A DNA stretch of 64,000 nt from Streptomyces sp. NBC_00654 (GCF_026341775.1 NZ_JAPEOB010000005.1:68493-132492); one strand, 5' to 3'; shown: positions 18,911 to 28,401, counted from the first letter of the stretch. The notes: generated from the sequence alone by a model not told the origin. Translations and numbers: made by a program.

Positions 18911-20785
18911 TCAGAACAGCAGGTATCGCTGGGTGAGCGGCAGGCTCTTCGGCGGTTTCGGCTGGTCGAGGTACCAGAAACCGTTCCGGCTCTTGTGTCT
19001 GGTGAGGCTGTGTCCTTCCGACGGGTCGACACCCGGGATTTCCACCGCGATCTTGAACGTGGCCGGGTCGATGTCGATGCCGAACAGCCCATCGTTGAAG
19101 ACCATGTCCGCCTTCTCGACGTCCTTGACGGGCTTCGCGCCTTTCAGCTCACGCCGCAGGCCGAGAGTGTCCTTCAACGAGTCCTTGAACACGCCTCTGC
19201 CTCTCACCGTGCTGTACGGGTCGGTGTCGGAGGGCGGGTTGAGCACCTTCTCGGAGACGAACGAGTAGGACAGCCGGCAGGCGATCGCGGCAGCCATCGC
19301 GGGCCGCAGGAAGGTCGGCTGCGGGGTCGACACCGAACCGTTGGGGTCACCCAGGTTGCCGATCACCATGGCACCGGCCTTGATGACCATCTCGGGCCGA
19401 ACGGCGAAGAACCGCGGGTCCCACAGCACGAGGTCTGCGAGTTTGCCCTCCTTCACGGAACCGACGTACTCATCGATGCCGTGGGCGACGGCGGGGTTGA
19501 TCGTGTACTTGGCCACGTAGCGCAGCGCACGGGCGTTGTCGCCCTGCCCCTGACCGGCACCGTAGAAGAAGTTCGCGTCCTTGAAGGTCTTGTGGCTCCA
19601 CTCCTTCATGACGTGGGCGACCTGCCAGGTGCGGGTCACGACCTCGCCGATACGGCCCATGGCCTGGGCGTCGGAGGAGGTGATGGACATCGCACCCATG
19701 TCGTGCAGCACGTCCTCGGCGAACATGGTGGTGGAACGGATCCGCGAGTCGGCGAACGCCTGGTCGTTCTTGTTCCTGAGATCGAGGTGGTGGGCAGAGG
19801 CCAGCATGTCGATGTGCTCGGCCACCGTGTTCGCGGTGTACGGCAGCGTCGGGTTCGTGGATGCGGGCAGGACGTTCCGCTCGGCAGCCACCTTCAGGAT
19901 GTCGGGGGCGTGCCCACCGCCGGCGCCCTCGGCGTGGAAGACGTGGACCGCGCGCCCGTCGATGGCGCCGAGGGTGGTCTCGACGAAACCGGACTCGTTG
20001 AGGGAGTCGGCGTGCAGGGTGACTTGCAGCCCCCATTCCTCCCCTGCCTTCAGCGCGGCGTCCAGCGCTGCCGGAGTGGCTCCCCAGTCCTCGTGGATCT
20101 TGTAACCGCCGGCGCCCGCCAACGCCTGCTCGTCCAGGCCGTCCTTGCTCACAGTATTGCCTTTGCCCAGCAGCATCACGTTGACCGGCAGGTCGTCGAA
20201 GCTACGGTGCAGGTTCACCAGATGCTGCGGGCCGGGCGTCACGGTGGTCGCCTTGGACCCCTCGGAAGGCCCCACGCCGCCGCCGATCAGCGTGGTGGTC
20301 CCGGTCGACAGCGCTTCCATGACAGCCGAGGGGGAGATGTAGTGCACGTGGGTGTCGACGGCACCCGCGGTGAGGATCTTGCCCGCGCCGGAGATCACGT
20401 CTGTGGAAGGACCGATCTCCAGGCCCGGGGTGACCCTGTCCATGACGTCGCTGTTGCCGGCCTTGCCGACCGCGACGATCTTTCCGCCCTTGATCCCGAC
20501 GTCGGCACGCACGATGGAATTGCCGTTGCCCCGTTCCAGAGCGGGGGTGACGTCCAGAATGATCACGTTGGTGATCACGGTGTCAGGGGCGTCCTGTGCA
20601 CTGGTGGTCGTCCCTTGCAGCATCGACTCGCGAATGGTCTTGCCGCCGCCGAAGATCGCCTCATCACCACCGAACGTCAGGTCTTCGGTGACCTCGATCC
20701 AGAGGTTGGTGTCGCCCAGGCGTAACTGGTCGCCCACGGTCGGGCCATAGGACTTCGCGTACTGCTCGCGGGTGATGTTCGCCAT
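18911..20785 (-). CDS. ureC: Urease alpha (catalytic) subunit UreC, long divergent form
   Basis: 624 residues, against about 570 for most UreC. Hydrolyses urea to ammonia and carbamate. Nickel ligands are present by alignment to Klebsiella urease: H146 and H148 (DTHVH), the carbamylated K229 (YKIHEDWG), H258 (TLHADSLNE), H284 (HAEGAGGGHAPD) and D372 (SSDAQAMGRIGEV). The mobile-flap histidine is present (AHHLD, H332), but the flap Cys is Ala331. Extra length lies in the first 140 residues and in the 490-580 region. ATG 20785 is preceded by GGAGG. Confidence 0.93.
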   Translation of the reverse strand: MANITREQYAKSYGPTVGDQLRLGDTNLWIEVTEDLTFGGDEAIFGGGKTIRESMLQGTTTSAQDAPDTVITNVIILDVTPALERGNGNSIVRADVGIKGGKIVAVGKAGNSDVMDRVTPGLEIGPSTDVISGAGKILTAGAVDTHVHYISPSAVMEALSTGTTTLIGGGVGPSEGSKATTVTPGPQHLVNLHRSFDDLPVNVMLLGKGNTVSKDGLDEQALAGAGGYKIHEDWGATPAALDAALKAGEEWGLQVTLHADSLNESGFVETTLGAIDGRAVHVFHAEGAGGGHAPDILKVAAERNVLPASTNPTLPYTANTVAEHIDMLASAHHLDLRNKNDQAFADSRIRSTTMFAEDVLHDMGAMSITSSDAQAMGRIGEVVTRTWQVAHVMKEWSHKTFKDANFFYGAGQGQGDNARALRYVAKYTINPAVAHGIDEYVGSVKEGKLADLVLWDPRFFAVRPEMVIKAGAMVIGNLGDPNGSVSTPQPTFLRPAMAAAIACRLSYSFVSEKVLNPPSDTDPYSTVRGRGVFKDSLKDTLGLRRELKGAKPVKDVEKADMVFNDGLFGIDIDPATFKIAVEIPGVDPSEGHSLTRHKSRNGFWYLDQPKPPKSLPLTQRYLLF

Positions 20786-20818
20786 TGCATTCCTCCAGCT
20801 GGGTGTACGAAGGCCCTG

Positions 20819-21418
20819 TCAGTCGAGAGCGACGTCGTCAGCCGGCTTGTCCTTGCGCAGGCCCGGCACACGCCGCCTCCCGCCGATGGGCACGACCTCG
20901 ATCGCCTCGCTGGGCGCGTTCTCGGGGCTGAAGCGCATGGAGTCCCCCGGAGCGATGTCCAGGCGGCACCCCCAAGGCGCCTTCCCCGGCGTCTTCGACC
21001 TGTCGTACGCCAGCTCGCAGGCCGCAGCGATCTGCTCGGACCTCAGGCGCTGAGGGTCAGTCAGAACGGCCTCGGCCTCGGTGGCGGTGTCCAGGTCGGT
21101 GAAGAACAGCAGGTCCTCATTGACATCGGCCAGATGGAAGTGCGAACCGATCTGAATGTCGCGGTCACCGACGTTGACCACATAGACAACGGCCTTGCCC
21201 TCTTGTGAGTTGAGCACATGCACCGCGGACGGGTCCCTGACCCACACTCCTCCCACCTTGTACCGGGAGAAGCCATGGGGCCGGCCCGGGTCAAGGGACG
21301 AGGGCGGTACGGGTTCCGGCTCCTGACAGTGATGGGCCGAGTAGCAGGGGCACGTACCCGGACACGTGACCGACGTGGTCACCAGAGGCTTCGGGGCCAG
21401 CGGCTGGAAGTAGGGCAT
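20819..21418 (-). CDS. ureB: Urease beta subunit UreB with N-terminal Cys-rich extension
   Basis: 199 residues; the conserved beta-subunit fold spans about residues 55-180 (RDIQIGSHFHLADVNEDLLF, WGCRLDIAPGDSMRFSPE). Usual beta subunits are about 100-135 residues. The extra N-terminus contains a Cys/His cluster (CPGTCPCYSAHHCQE), and the C-terminus is basic (GGRRRVPGLRKDK). The ATG at 21418 follows the ureA stop by 9 bp with GAGG upstream. The extension may bind metal or mediate assembly; this is inference. Confidence 0.85.
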   Translation of the reverse strand: MPYFQPLAPKPLVTTSVTCPGTCPCYSAHHCQEPEPVPPSSLDPGRPHGFSRYKVGGVWVRDPSAVHVLNSQEGKAVVYVVNVGDRDIQIGSHFHLADVNEDLLFFTDLDTATEAEAVLTDPQRLRSEQIAAACELAYDRSKTPGKAPWGCRLDIAPGDSMRFSPENAPSEAIEVVPIGGRRRVPGLRKDKPADDVALD

Positions 21419-21429
21419 GAAACTCGACC

Positions 21430-21816
21430 TCAGCGGATGGGAGCGGACAGCGGGGCGGCCTTCGGTGCGCGGATCGGGTCGTAGAGGGTGACAAGCTTGC
21501 GCCCGTCGGGGAAGGTCGCCTCGACCTGAAGGATGTCGAGCATCTCGGGCACGCCCTCCATGACGTCGTCGGTCGTCAGGACGCTCTCGCCCCGGCCCTG
21601 GGTGTCACCCTTCCGCTGCTCCAGGGGAACGTCGGCGTCGCTCATCATCTGGTCGACGGTGTAGTTGCCCGCCCGCGCCTCCTCTATGACCCAACAGCTG
21701 ATGTACGCCACCGCCTCGGGGTAGTTCAGCTTGACGCCACGCTCCTTGCGATAGCTGGCCAGCATCCCGGCCACGCTCAGCAGCAGCTTCTCCTGCTCTG
21801 AGGGAATCAGGTGCAT
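21430..21816 (-). CDS. ureA: Urease gamma subunit UreA
   Basis: 128 residues from ATG 21816 (GAGGAG upstream), first gene of the operon. Standard gamma-subunit motifs: [52 protein letters not shown] and [13 protein letters not shown]. About 25 residues longer than typical UreA, with an inserted stretch around [18 protein letters not shown] in the middle and a longer tail. Frames extending further upstream show no family sequence. Confidence 0.9.
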   Translation of the reverse strand: MHLIPSEQEKLLLSVAGMLASYRKERGVKLNYPEAVAYISCWVIEEARAGNYTVDQMMSDADVPLEQRKGDTQGRGESVLTTDDVMEGVPEMLDILQVEATFPDGRKLVTLYDPIRAPKAAPLSAPIR

Positions 21817-22751
21817 CCGTGCTCCTCTGCGGTGGTGAGAGTGCCCCGGCCCCAAGAGGGACAGCGGCACCATGCGTGCGTCCCCGACCCACGCCCGACC
21901 GGGCCCATCCACCGGGCTCGGCAGGTACGTCCGGTCGGCACATCCCCGCAAACAGGCGCCGCCCTTCGACAAGCACCCTTCGGCGCTGAGTACCGCCGCG
22001 TCCCCGGCAGCCGCCACTTGGACGAGCAGGTGCATCTGCGCGTGTGGACTACGCCTGTGCTTTCCCGGATTCAGGGACGAACATGAGTCGGCAGCGCGAT
22101 GCGGCTCCACCGTTCATCAGCCGAACCATCCCGCGCCGCAGACGATCATCACGCACAAGCCAGCACGCTGCCGCATAACCGCAAAGTCCCCCCCGAACGG
22201 ATGTCGATGCGATCATTTGACCTAATCTGTCGCCCGTCGCAACGGGAATCGTGCCGACGAATGCTGTCACGCAGCCGATGTCATACGAGATCCGAGGCTC
22301 ACAAGCTCAAAAGCAACCCACACCACACAGTCGGTCAGACTCCTAACAGGTCTGTTCGCATCACGCACCATCACACCGATGGACGGATTCGGCCCTGAAC
22401 CGCAGTGGCCTGTCGACGAAAGTGGCGGCGCCGCGCATGTGTCTCATGAGACACAACAAAGTCTGGAGAACGATGGGCACAGGATGGTGCTGCGCCGTAC
22501 CGGGGAAGTGTGGTGCTGTACGCGCGGATCGTCACCAGCCACTGGATGGACCTCGCGACCGCCGGTATGCACGCCCTGGCCCCGGGGACGGTGCTGGACG
22601 GCGTTATGTGACCTGTACGGGTGTCTCAGCCCCAGGGTGTCTCAGGTGGCGTACGTCCGTAGACGAGACGCGCTCGTCGCCGATGGTTCGGGGAGCCGAG
22701 GAAGGCAATAGGGCCGTGCGGCCGTCGGCACGGCGCGGATAACCCGCGCGA
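21817..22751. other. Long intergenic region upstream of urease operon
   Basis: Nine hundred bases with no gene that can be supported on either strand. Short frames here have poor codon bias and no recognisable family. The stretch from 22,130 to 22,400 is visibly more A/T-rich than its surroundings. The region should hold the ureA promoter. It also holds an 18-bp palindrome at 22,438 and two further GTGTCTCA copies near 22,621-22,645. Confidence 0.5.
22438..22455. promoter_or_regulatory. Perfect 18-bp palindrome, operator-like
   Basis: TGTGTCTCATGAGACACA at 22438-22455 is its own reverse complement. The half-site GTGTCTCA recurs twice as a direct repeat near 22,621-22,645, upstream of the gene at 22,752. 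Dyad plus extra half-sites suggests a transcription-factor operator. The regulator is not identifiable. Confidence 0.45.
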
Positions 22752-23153
22752 ATGAAGCGGATTCAGCGAGCGGCCGGCGCGGTCGTCGGCTCAGCGGTGG
22801 GCGACGCCCTGGGCGCCCCCTTCGAGTTCGGCCCCCCGGGAGTGTTCTCCGCGCGGTTTCCCGCGCCCGGTGCTGGTGGCGAGATGTGCGGAGGCGGTGG
22901 CTGGGACCCCGGCGAGGCCACTGACGACACGCAGATGGCCGTCCTGGTCGCGGAGTCCTTGCTGGAGCGGAGCGGACTGGATCTGCCGGACATCTTCGCC
23001 CGCTTCCAGCGTTGGGCGGCATCAGAACCGAAGGACATCGGCTTGCAGACCGAAGACGTCCTGACCAACGGCATGCCCTGGGACCTGGCCGCCGCGATCC
23101 ATTTCCAGGTCAACCCGCGCCCTCGCGCCGCAGTACCGTCACCAGCTTCCTGA
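22752..23153 (+). pseudogene. ADP-ribosylglycohydrolase, N-terminal fragment
   Basis: From ATG 22752 the translation reads GAVVGSAVGDALGAPFEFGP, GGGGWDPGEATDDTQMAVLV and LGLQTEDVLTN-like sequence, the N-terminal part of DraG-type ADP-ribosylglycohydrolases including the metal-binding TDDTQM. Similarity is lost after about 120 residues and a stop follows at 23,153. Normal enzymes are about 300 residues and need C-terminal Asp residues for the second metal, which are absent. It is a truncated, probably inactive copy. Confidence 0.75.
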
Positions 23154-23292
23154 AGGCACGGGGGCTCAGCCTGGTGAACGGGGCTGTCCAGGACGGCTCG
23201 GACGCCGTGATTACACCAGCCACACCAAGATCATCCCACTTGCCGAGGCTGCCCTGTGTCCTCGATCCTGTGCTCGGCAAGCAGGAGGGCAC

Positions 23293-23676
23293 ATGGGACT
23301 GGTTCTTTTCCCGGGCGACGGGGACAACAGCAGTCTGGATGTCTCCTGGTCCTACAGCGGCTTTGCCGCGTTCCGGCGGCGTCTGGCCGAGACCGAGGGG
23401 ATCGTCCTCTCCGAGATGTGGGGCTTCGGCGGCGAGCGCCCGTGGAGCGAGGCGTCCACCGCTCTGGAGTCACTCCTCGATCATCCGGATGACGGCGGTG
23501 ACGACCTCTCGCCTTCCAAGTGCGCGTCGATTCTGGTCCGGCTGGAGGCGATCACCAATCAGTGGGCACGGGAGGGCGGCGACCAGCTCCTCCAGCAGCA
23601 CATCAAGGACGCCCGCCAGCTGGCGAGTGTCCTGCGGCTCTGTATCGACAAGAACGTCCCGCTGGTCTTCCTCTGA
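23293..23676 (+). CDS. Conserved hypothetical protein
   Basis: 127 residues from ATG 23293, with GGAGGG 5 nt upstream. It begins MGLVLFPGDGDNSSLDVSWS, followed by GFGGERPWSEASTALESLLD and a helical C-terminus (ARQLASVLRLCIDKNVPLVF). I recall close relatives as uncharacterised short Streptomyces proteins, often near other variable genes, but no function is known to me. Cytosolic by sequence. No operon partner. Confidence 0.75.
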   Translation: MGLVLFPGDGDNSSLDVSWSYSGFAAFRRRLAETEGIVLSEMWGFGGERPWSEASTALESLLDHPDDGGDDLSPSKCASILVRLEAITNQWAREGGDQLLQQHIKDARQLASVLRLCIDKNVPLVFL

Positions 23677-23919
23677 AGCCCACCACCACGGAACCCACTT
23701 ACGGGACAACCCTTACCCGGACCGAAAGCGCATGCGAGCAACTCCGCGAGGACCTCGCGCTGCTCCTGGGCGGGCTTGTCCCACCGGGGCCTGGTGGTGG
23801 AGACTCACATGCCCAGCTGGACCGGCGTCCCGTCCGGCAACTCCGCGCTCGGCCGCCGTCGCCCGGGGTTTTGCGTTCGGATCAGGCACTACGAGGCCTC
23901 GGACGTTGTGAGAGGGAGA

Positions 23920-25221
23920 TCAAGGAATCTCTTCGAGCAGTCGGATGAGCGCCTGCAGTTGAGGGGTCAGTTCGTCCTCGTCCAGCCCGTCCGGCATGGG
24001 TGGCCTTTCCGGTGCCTTTCCGAACGTGGGCGTCGTGTTGGCGGCCCGCCAGGCGATGGCCGGCGCGCGGACGTCGCCGCCGGCCAGGTCGTCACGCAGG
24101 GGGAGGAGTTCCTCCAGCCAGGGACGTGGGTCGTAGTACAGGTAGGAGAGCTCGCCGTCTTCCTCCCCACGGTGGAGCTCCAGCACCAGGTCGTCGTCGA
24201 CGATGGTGCTCCTGACGCCGGGTCTGTCTTGGTAGGGGGCTATCCGGTTCGAGAGCGTGGCCGGGAGCCGCAGCCACAGAGTGCGTGATCCCTCCTGGCT
24301 GAAGTGGAGGCCGGCGTCGAAGTACTGGGAGACGATCTTGCCCGCAGCCCCGAAGGCCGGGTGTTCGGTGGGGTCGGACCACTGGTCGAGCACGAGGGAA
24401 TCGGAGGTGACGTCAGCCCAGGGCAGCTTCGCACGCAGTTCGAGCATCTGATGCTCGGTGAGGTGGCGCCCCAGGGTCCGAAACTCGTAGTACCAATGCC
24501 TGATCCCCCGACCGCGCTGCCTCTCGCTCGGGACCTTGTCCAGCCGGGGCTGGGGGACTTTCCAGCGAATCTCCTCGCGGTACCGCGACCAGGCCATGAA
24601 GGCCCGGACGACAGCTCTCTCGTCGGTGCCGCTGCCCGGTCCGATGCCACACCCGAGGTCTCGCTTCGCCCGTTCACGGCCATCCACGTCATCGCCGTAG
24701 GCCCCTTCCAGGTACCAGCCCAGAAAAGCCGTGCGCCGCGCAGCCTGCTGCTCGTCGCCGGCCCGCCCGATCTGGGCGCGGACCGCCTTCACCAGCTCGG
24801 CACCATCGGAATGCTCGCACCGCATCCGCGCAAGCTGCACGCGGAACAGCTGCACGAGCACGCCGATGTCCCGATCGGCCTCACATCGGGCCTGATAGCT
24901 GTCCGCAGGGCCGGCCAGCCGCACCAGCACCGCAGCCGTCAGATCGCTCAGCACCCGAATGCAGGATGCCGAACACAGCACAACCTCGTACAGCTTCAGC
25001 CCCTCGCCCGCCCCGTCGCCGCAACCCCCACGCTCCAGAAACAACAGCACGCCCGCCCGCTCATCCAGCCACAACCGATGCCGGACCCCCCTGTGCGCCG
25101 CATACGCCTCAGTAATCCTGTCCAACTCTCGCGCACCAGGGCGATCACCCCGCACACGCTGCACCAGAACCTCAACGTCAACAGCCATCACCCTCGCGAT
25201 GAGCCGCTGCTCCTTGCCCAT
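23920..25221 (-). CDS. Hypothetical protein, 433 residues
   Basis: Not recognised. Started at ATG 25221 after a G-run. The N-terminal part is helical and alanine/valine-rich (LYEVVLCSASCIRVLSDL); the centre is charged (RERAKRDLGCGIGPGSGTDE, WSRYREEIRWKVPQPRLDK). The C-terminal part has aromatic-rich segments (IRHWYYEFRTLGRHL, GELSYLYYDPRPWLEELLP). No transmembrane segment, signal peptide or nucleotide-binding motif is seen. Good GC3-type codon bias along the whole frame supports a real gene. Opposing frames on the plus strand are weaker. Confidence 0.7.
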   Translation of the reverse strand: MGKEQRLIARVMAVDVEVLVQRVRGDRPGARELDRITEAYAAHRGVRHRLWLDERAGVLLFLERGGCGDGAGEGLKLYEVVLCSASCIRVLSDLTAAVLVRLAGPADSYQARCEADRDIGVLVQLFRVQLARMRCEHSDGAELVKAVRAQIGRAGDEQQAARRTAFLGWYLEGAYGDDVDGRERAKRDLGCGIGPGSGTDERAVVRAFMAWSRYREEIRWKVPQPRLDKVPSERQRGRGIRHWYYEFRTLGRHLTEHQMLELRAKLPWADVTSDSLVLDQWSDPTEHPAFGAAGKIVSQYFDAGLHFSQEGSRTLWLRLPATLSNRIAPYQDRPGVRSTIVDDDLVLELHRGEEDGELSYLYYDPRPWLEELLPLRDDLAGGDVRAPAIAWRAANTTPTFGKAPERPPMPDGLDEDELTPQLQALIRLLEEIP

Positions 25222-25535
25222 GGGTTCGCCCCCCCGTCCAGCGTATGAGAGATCACTATCGTGCCAACTCGCCTGGAGCCCTGCGGCACATCAGCAGAGT
25301 TCCTCGGGCCGGTGGGAAGGGGAAGCGGTCCGCGTCCTGGACCTCAACGCCCGACACGTGCGCCCGGACTATCCCCCGCCATCCTCCGGTGGTGGGGGAT
25401 TCTCCGTCTCCGGCGGACAGGCCGCGGGGCGGGGGTGGCCGTGTACGGCGTCGTCCGCCGCTGTACGTCACCGGGCTGACGTCCAGCGGCGAGCACCAGG
25501 AACACGGCGCCGTTCATGAGTTCCGGCAGCAGAAG

Positions 25536-26475
25536 ACCTCAGGCGTGCGCATAGAGGAGGTCCTGGAACTCACCCATCTCAGCATCCGGCAGTATCAACG
25601 GCCCAACGGCGAGGTCATCGTCCTGCTCGTCGTTGCTCCCTCCAAGAGCGACCGGGAACGCGTCATCCCCATGTCCGCCGAGCTGTCCGCCGTCATCGGG
25701 GCCGTTGTCCGCCGACACCGGCGGCCAGACCATCCCGCTGCTGCCTCGTTACGATCCGAAGGAACGTCAGAGCAGCGCGCCCATGCCGTTCTTGTTCCAA
25801 CGCAAGATCGGTACCAAGCACGAGGTCATGTCGGACACCACCGTGGTGAACATGCTGAAGCGCCACTGCGTCGAGCTCGCCGAACAGCACCCCGGCTTCC
25901 TTGCGACCAGCTTCACCCCGCACGATTTTCGCCGACTCCTCGCCACGGAGCTGGTCAACAGCGGGCTCCCGATCCACATCGGAGCAGCCCCACTCGGACA
26001 TTTGAACCTTCAAACAACTCGTGGTTACGTCGCCGTGTTCAACGAGGACGTCGTCCGGCACTACCAGGGATTTCTCGACCGGCGCCGCCAGGCCAGGCCA
26101 GCCGACGAGTACCGGCCGGTCACCGAACCCGAATGGCTCGGCTTCGAGGAGCACTTCGACCAGCGCAAAGTCGAGCTGGGAGGATGCGCACGCCCCTACT
26201 CGACACCTTGCCAGCACGAGCACGCCTGTCTGAGATGTCCCATGATCAACATCAATCCGAAGATGCTGCCCCGCCTCGACGAGATCGAAGTCGACCTTCT
26301 GGCCCGCCGGGCCCGGGCCGAGGCAGAGGGGTGGCTCGGTGAGATCGAAGGGATCGACCTCACCCTGTCCTTCCTGCGCCAGAAGCGGGACCAGACCCGT
26401 CGACTCGCCAGGGTCGCGCCGGTCGACCTCGGCATACCCGGCATCGCACCGCGATCAGCGGCCAGGCGACAATGA
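25536..26475 (+). pseudogene. Tyrosine recombinase/integrase, N-terminally truncated and frameshifted
   Basis: The first piece (TSGVRIEEVLELTHLSIRQY, SKSDRERVIPMSAELSAVIG) holds the first catalytic Arg. A frameshift near 25,715-25,720 leads to the second piece with SFTPHDFRRLLATELVNSG (His-x-x-Arg), LGHLNLQTTRGYVAV (His/Tyr box) and a Cys-rich C-terminus (QHEHACLRCPM). The tail matches the long integrases whose C-terminus carries a zinc-like motif. The N-terminal core-binding domain is missing. Probably inactive. It could be the relic of the element that brought the replication module, which is speculation. Confidence 0.78.
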
Positions 26476-26479
26476 GGGG

Positions 26480-26962
26480 ATGTATTGCCTGCAGGCGGTC
26501 ATCGCCACCGAATCCGTGCTCCGCGAGTTGGCCGGCTCCACCACAGAGGCGCGCATCGTTCCTCTCGGCCAGGATCTCTGGCTCTTGCCGATGACCGACG
26601 CGCTGTTCGATGCGGTCACGGTCGCCGAAGCACCCGAACTCGACGGGTTCTGGAAGGCTCCAGCGGGCTTCGATCGCCTGCTCAGCGCGTGCTCGAAGGC
26701 AGGTCCGGTGGCCTACGTCGAAGCCGACTACTTTGGCGGGGTAGGGACCCAGAACGCTCTCACCTGGGATGCAGGGAAGATAGTCCTTGGACCATTGCGC
26801 CTGGCCGAAGGGGAGTCAGCGTCGACGGCCGGCACGCCGATCTCCCAGGCGCTTCGGCGACTCGGCGCCGCCAAGGGCAATCACGTCGACGAGTTCGCCG
26901 CGGTCGGACTCAGCCGCCACCGCGACACGGACGACTGGCTCCCGCCTGGTGAGGCTTCGTGA
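26480..26962 (+). CDS. Conserved hypothetical protein
   Basis: 160 residues from ATG 26480; the Shine-Dalgarno (GAGGGG) is abnormally close, so the true start may differ. Translation begins MYCLQAVIATESVLRELAG, with ARIVPLGQDLWLLPMTDALF, PVAYVEADYFGGVGTQNALT and ISQALRRLGAAKGNHVDEFA. It looks like a compact globular cytosolic protein. I recall similar Streptomyces proteins of unknown function. It follows the integrase relic immediately but does not belong to it. Confidence 0.65.
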   Translation: MYCLQAVIATESVLRELAGSTTEARIVPLGQDLWLLPMTDALFDAVTVAEAPELDGFWKAPAGFDRLLSACSKAGPVAYVEADYFGGVGTQNALTWDAGKIVLGPLRLAEGESASTAGTPISQALRRLGAAKGNHVDEFAAVGLSRHRDTDDWLPPGEAS

Positions 26963-27165
26963 AAATGGTTCTGCCCGCAATGGTCACGCACCGGCCTTCG
27001 GCACTCTGTGAGACCAGCAGGTCCTGCGACCAAGTGGGATGAGCTGCAGCCCGATGAAGCCGCCATGTCTCGGCATGCCCACTACCCGTCAAGCGATCGG
27101 GTGAGGGACTTCGACCGTGCGGAAATTCCCCGACCCCGCAGCGGCAGCTGCGACACAATCGCCGG

Positions 27166-28287
27166 ATGATCGGCAACAAGACCACTCACCGCACGGTGGA
27201 CGGCGTTCGCATACCTGGCACCTGGCGCCACGCCTTCATCCGCAACGGCGGCACGCACTTCCTCACCGACCTGTTCATCTACGCCGACGGGCTCATCGAC
27301 TGCTGGGAACTGGTCACCCTCGAGGAGTTCCAGGACAAGCTCCGCAGCGGCTGGGTTGCCACCACCCTGCCGGACGGCGCCAAGGCATCCGCGTTCGAAC
27401 TGGCCAGCTGGACCTTCAGCGAGCCCCACAGCTACCTCACCCCCGACCTGCTGGTCGCCGAGATTCGAGACACCATCGACCAGCTCAACGGGCGCCCGGA
27501 TTCGACGGGCCGATGCCTCGCCGCCGTCGACACCTTCCTCGCCGACCGGACCGAGGAGAACCGCACCGCGGCCCGCAACGCCTTCCTGGCCATCCCGCTC
27601 TCGCAGCGCCGTTACGCACTGGGGGACATGGACAGCAAAGACTGGCCGCTGCGGGTGCTGGTGGCGGGACCCGGCGAGGAGACGTACATCCCGGCCGAGG
27701 GGCCGATCATGCAGGAGGACTACGACAGGGCCGTCGCCTACTTTGAGGAACGGGCGCGATGGGCCGCTGAACGGGCCACGCGCGTCCCGGCGGACGGACC
27801 AGTGACCTCCTTCGCCCCGGCGATCAAGCTGTATCACACGTATCCGAGCAAACCGGTCGATGCCCCGGGATTCCGGGGCCTGCGCAACGGCTACCCGGCC
27901 CCGATCGTCGTCGGCGAGGTCAGCTACCCATCTGCCGCCCACGCCTACTGGGCGCTGTCAGTCGCTGATCCCGAGGTCCGGACCGCGATCGCCACGGCAG
28001 AGACCCATGCCGCCGCACGCAAGGCCGCGACCGCGGCAGCACAGCGTGAGGGCTGGCAGCACGCCCGCACCGCGGTGATGGCGGCCCTACTGCGCGCGAA
28101 GTACGACCAGCACCCCGACCTGGCCGAGATCCTGCTGACCACGAACGACGCCACCGTGATCTACGACGACGCCGACTCGGGCTTCTGGGGGGACAACGCC
28201 GGACGCGGCCGCAACTGGGCAGGCCGCCTCCTAGAACTCGTCCGCTCGGAGCTGCAGGCACAGCGGGCCGGAATCGCAGGGCTGTGA
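27166..28287 (+). CDS. NADAR-domain (YbiA-like) protein with N-terminal DUF domain
   Basis: 373 residues. Residues 1-130 form a conserved N-terminal domain (VDGVRIPGTWRHAFIRNGGT, DLFIYADGLIDCWELVTLEE), of the type I associate with DUF7638. The C-terminal ~150 residues are a NADAR domain: YPSAAHAYWALSVADPEV, ALLRAKYDQHPDLAEILLTT, FWGDNAGRGRNWAGRLLELV. NADAR enzymes cleave N-glycosidic bonds; some remove ADP-ribose from guanine in DNA or act on riboflavin intermediates. The conserved Trp/Gly/Asn cluster near the C-terminus is intact. Substrate here unknown. Single-gene unit. Confidence 0.82.
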   Translation: MIGNKTTHRTVDGVRIPGTWRHAFIRNGGTHFLTDLFIYADGLIDCWELVTLEEFQDKLRSGWVATTLPDGAKASAFELASWTFSEPHSYLTPDLLVAEIRDTIDQLNGRPDSTGRCLAAVDTFLADRTEENRTAARNAFLAIPLSQRRYALGDMDSKDWPLRVLVAGPGEETYIPAEGPIMQEDYDRAVAYFEERARWAAERATRVPADGPVTSFAPAIKLYHTYPSKPVDAPGFRGLRNGYPAPIVVGEVSYPSAAHAYWALSVADPEVRTAIATAETHAAARKAATAAAQREGWQHARTAVMAALLRAKYDQHPDLAEILLTTNDATVIYDDADSGFWGDNAGRGRNWAGRLLELVRSELQAQRAGIAGL

Positions 28288-28355
28288 CGGGCCGCCCGCC
28301 GCTCGAATCCGAGCTGCGACTGCTCGATGCGGAGCGACCACTTCGTCGCTGACCC

Positions 28356-28383
28356 GTGGTTGATGGAGCGCTCCATCAACCAC
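28356..28383. repeat. Perfect 28-bp palindrome
   Basis: GTGGTTGATGGAGC at 28356-28369 is followed directly by its reverse complement, with no loop. It lies between the NADAR gene stop (28,287) and the IS5 element (28,402). It may be a terminator without a loop or a protein-binding dyad. It is not the IS terminal repeat. Confidence 0.6.
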
Positions 28384-28401
28384 CAGCTCCCGCTTGACTT
28401 A

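Noticed and set aside
18272..20725. 817-residue plus-strand frame opposite the urease genes
   Set aside because: Antisense to ureF and ureC, which have unmistakable motifs; a GC-rich shadow frame.
21817..22110. N-terminal extension of ureA
   Set aside because: The frame is open but lacks family sequence; ATG 21816 has a strong ribosome binding site and gives the standard UreA start.
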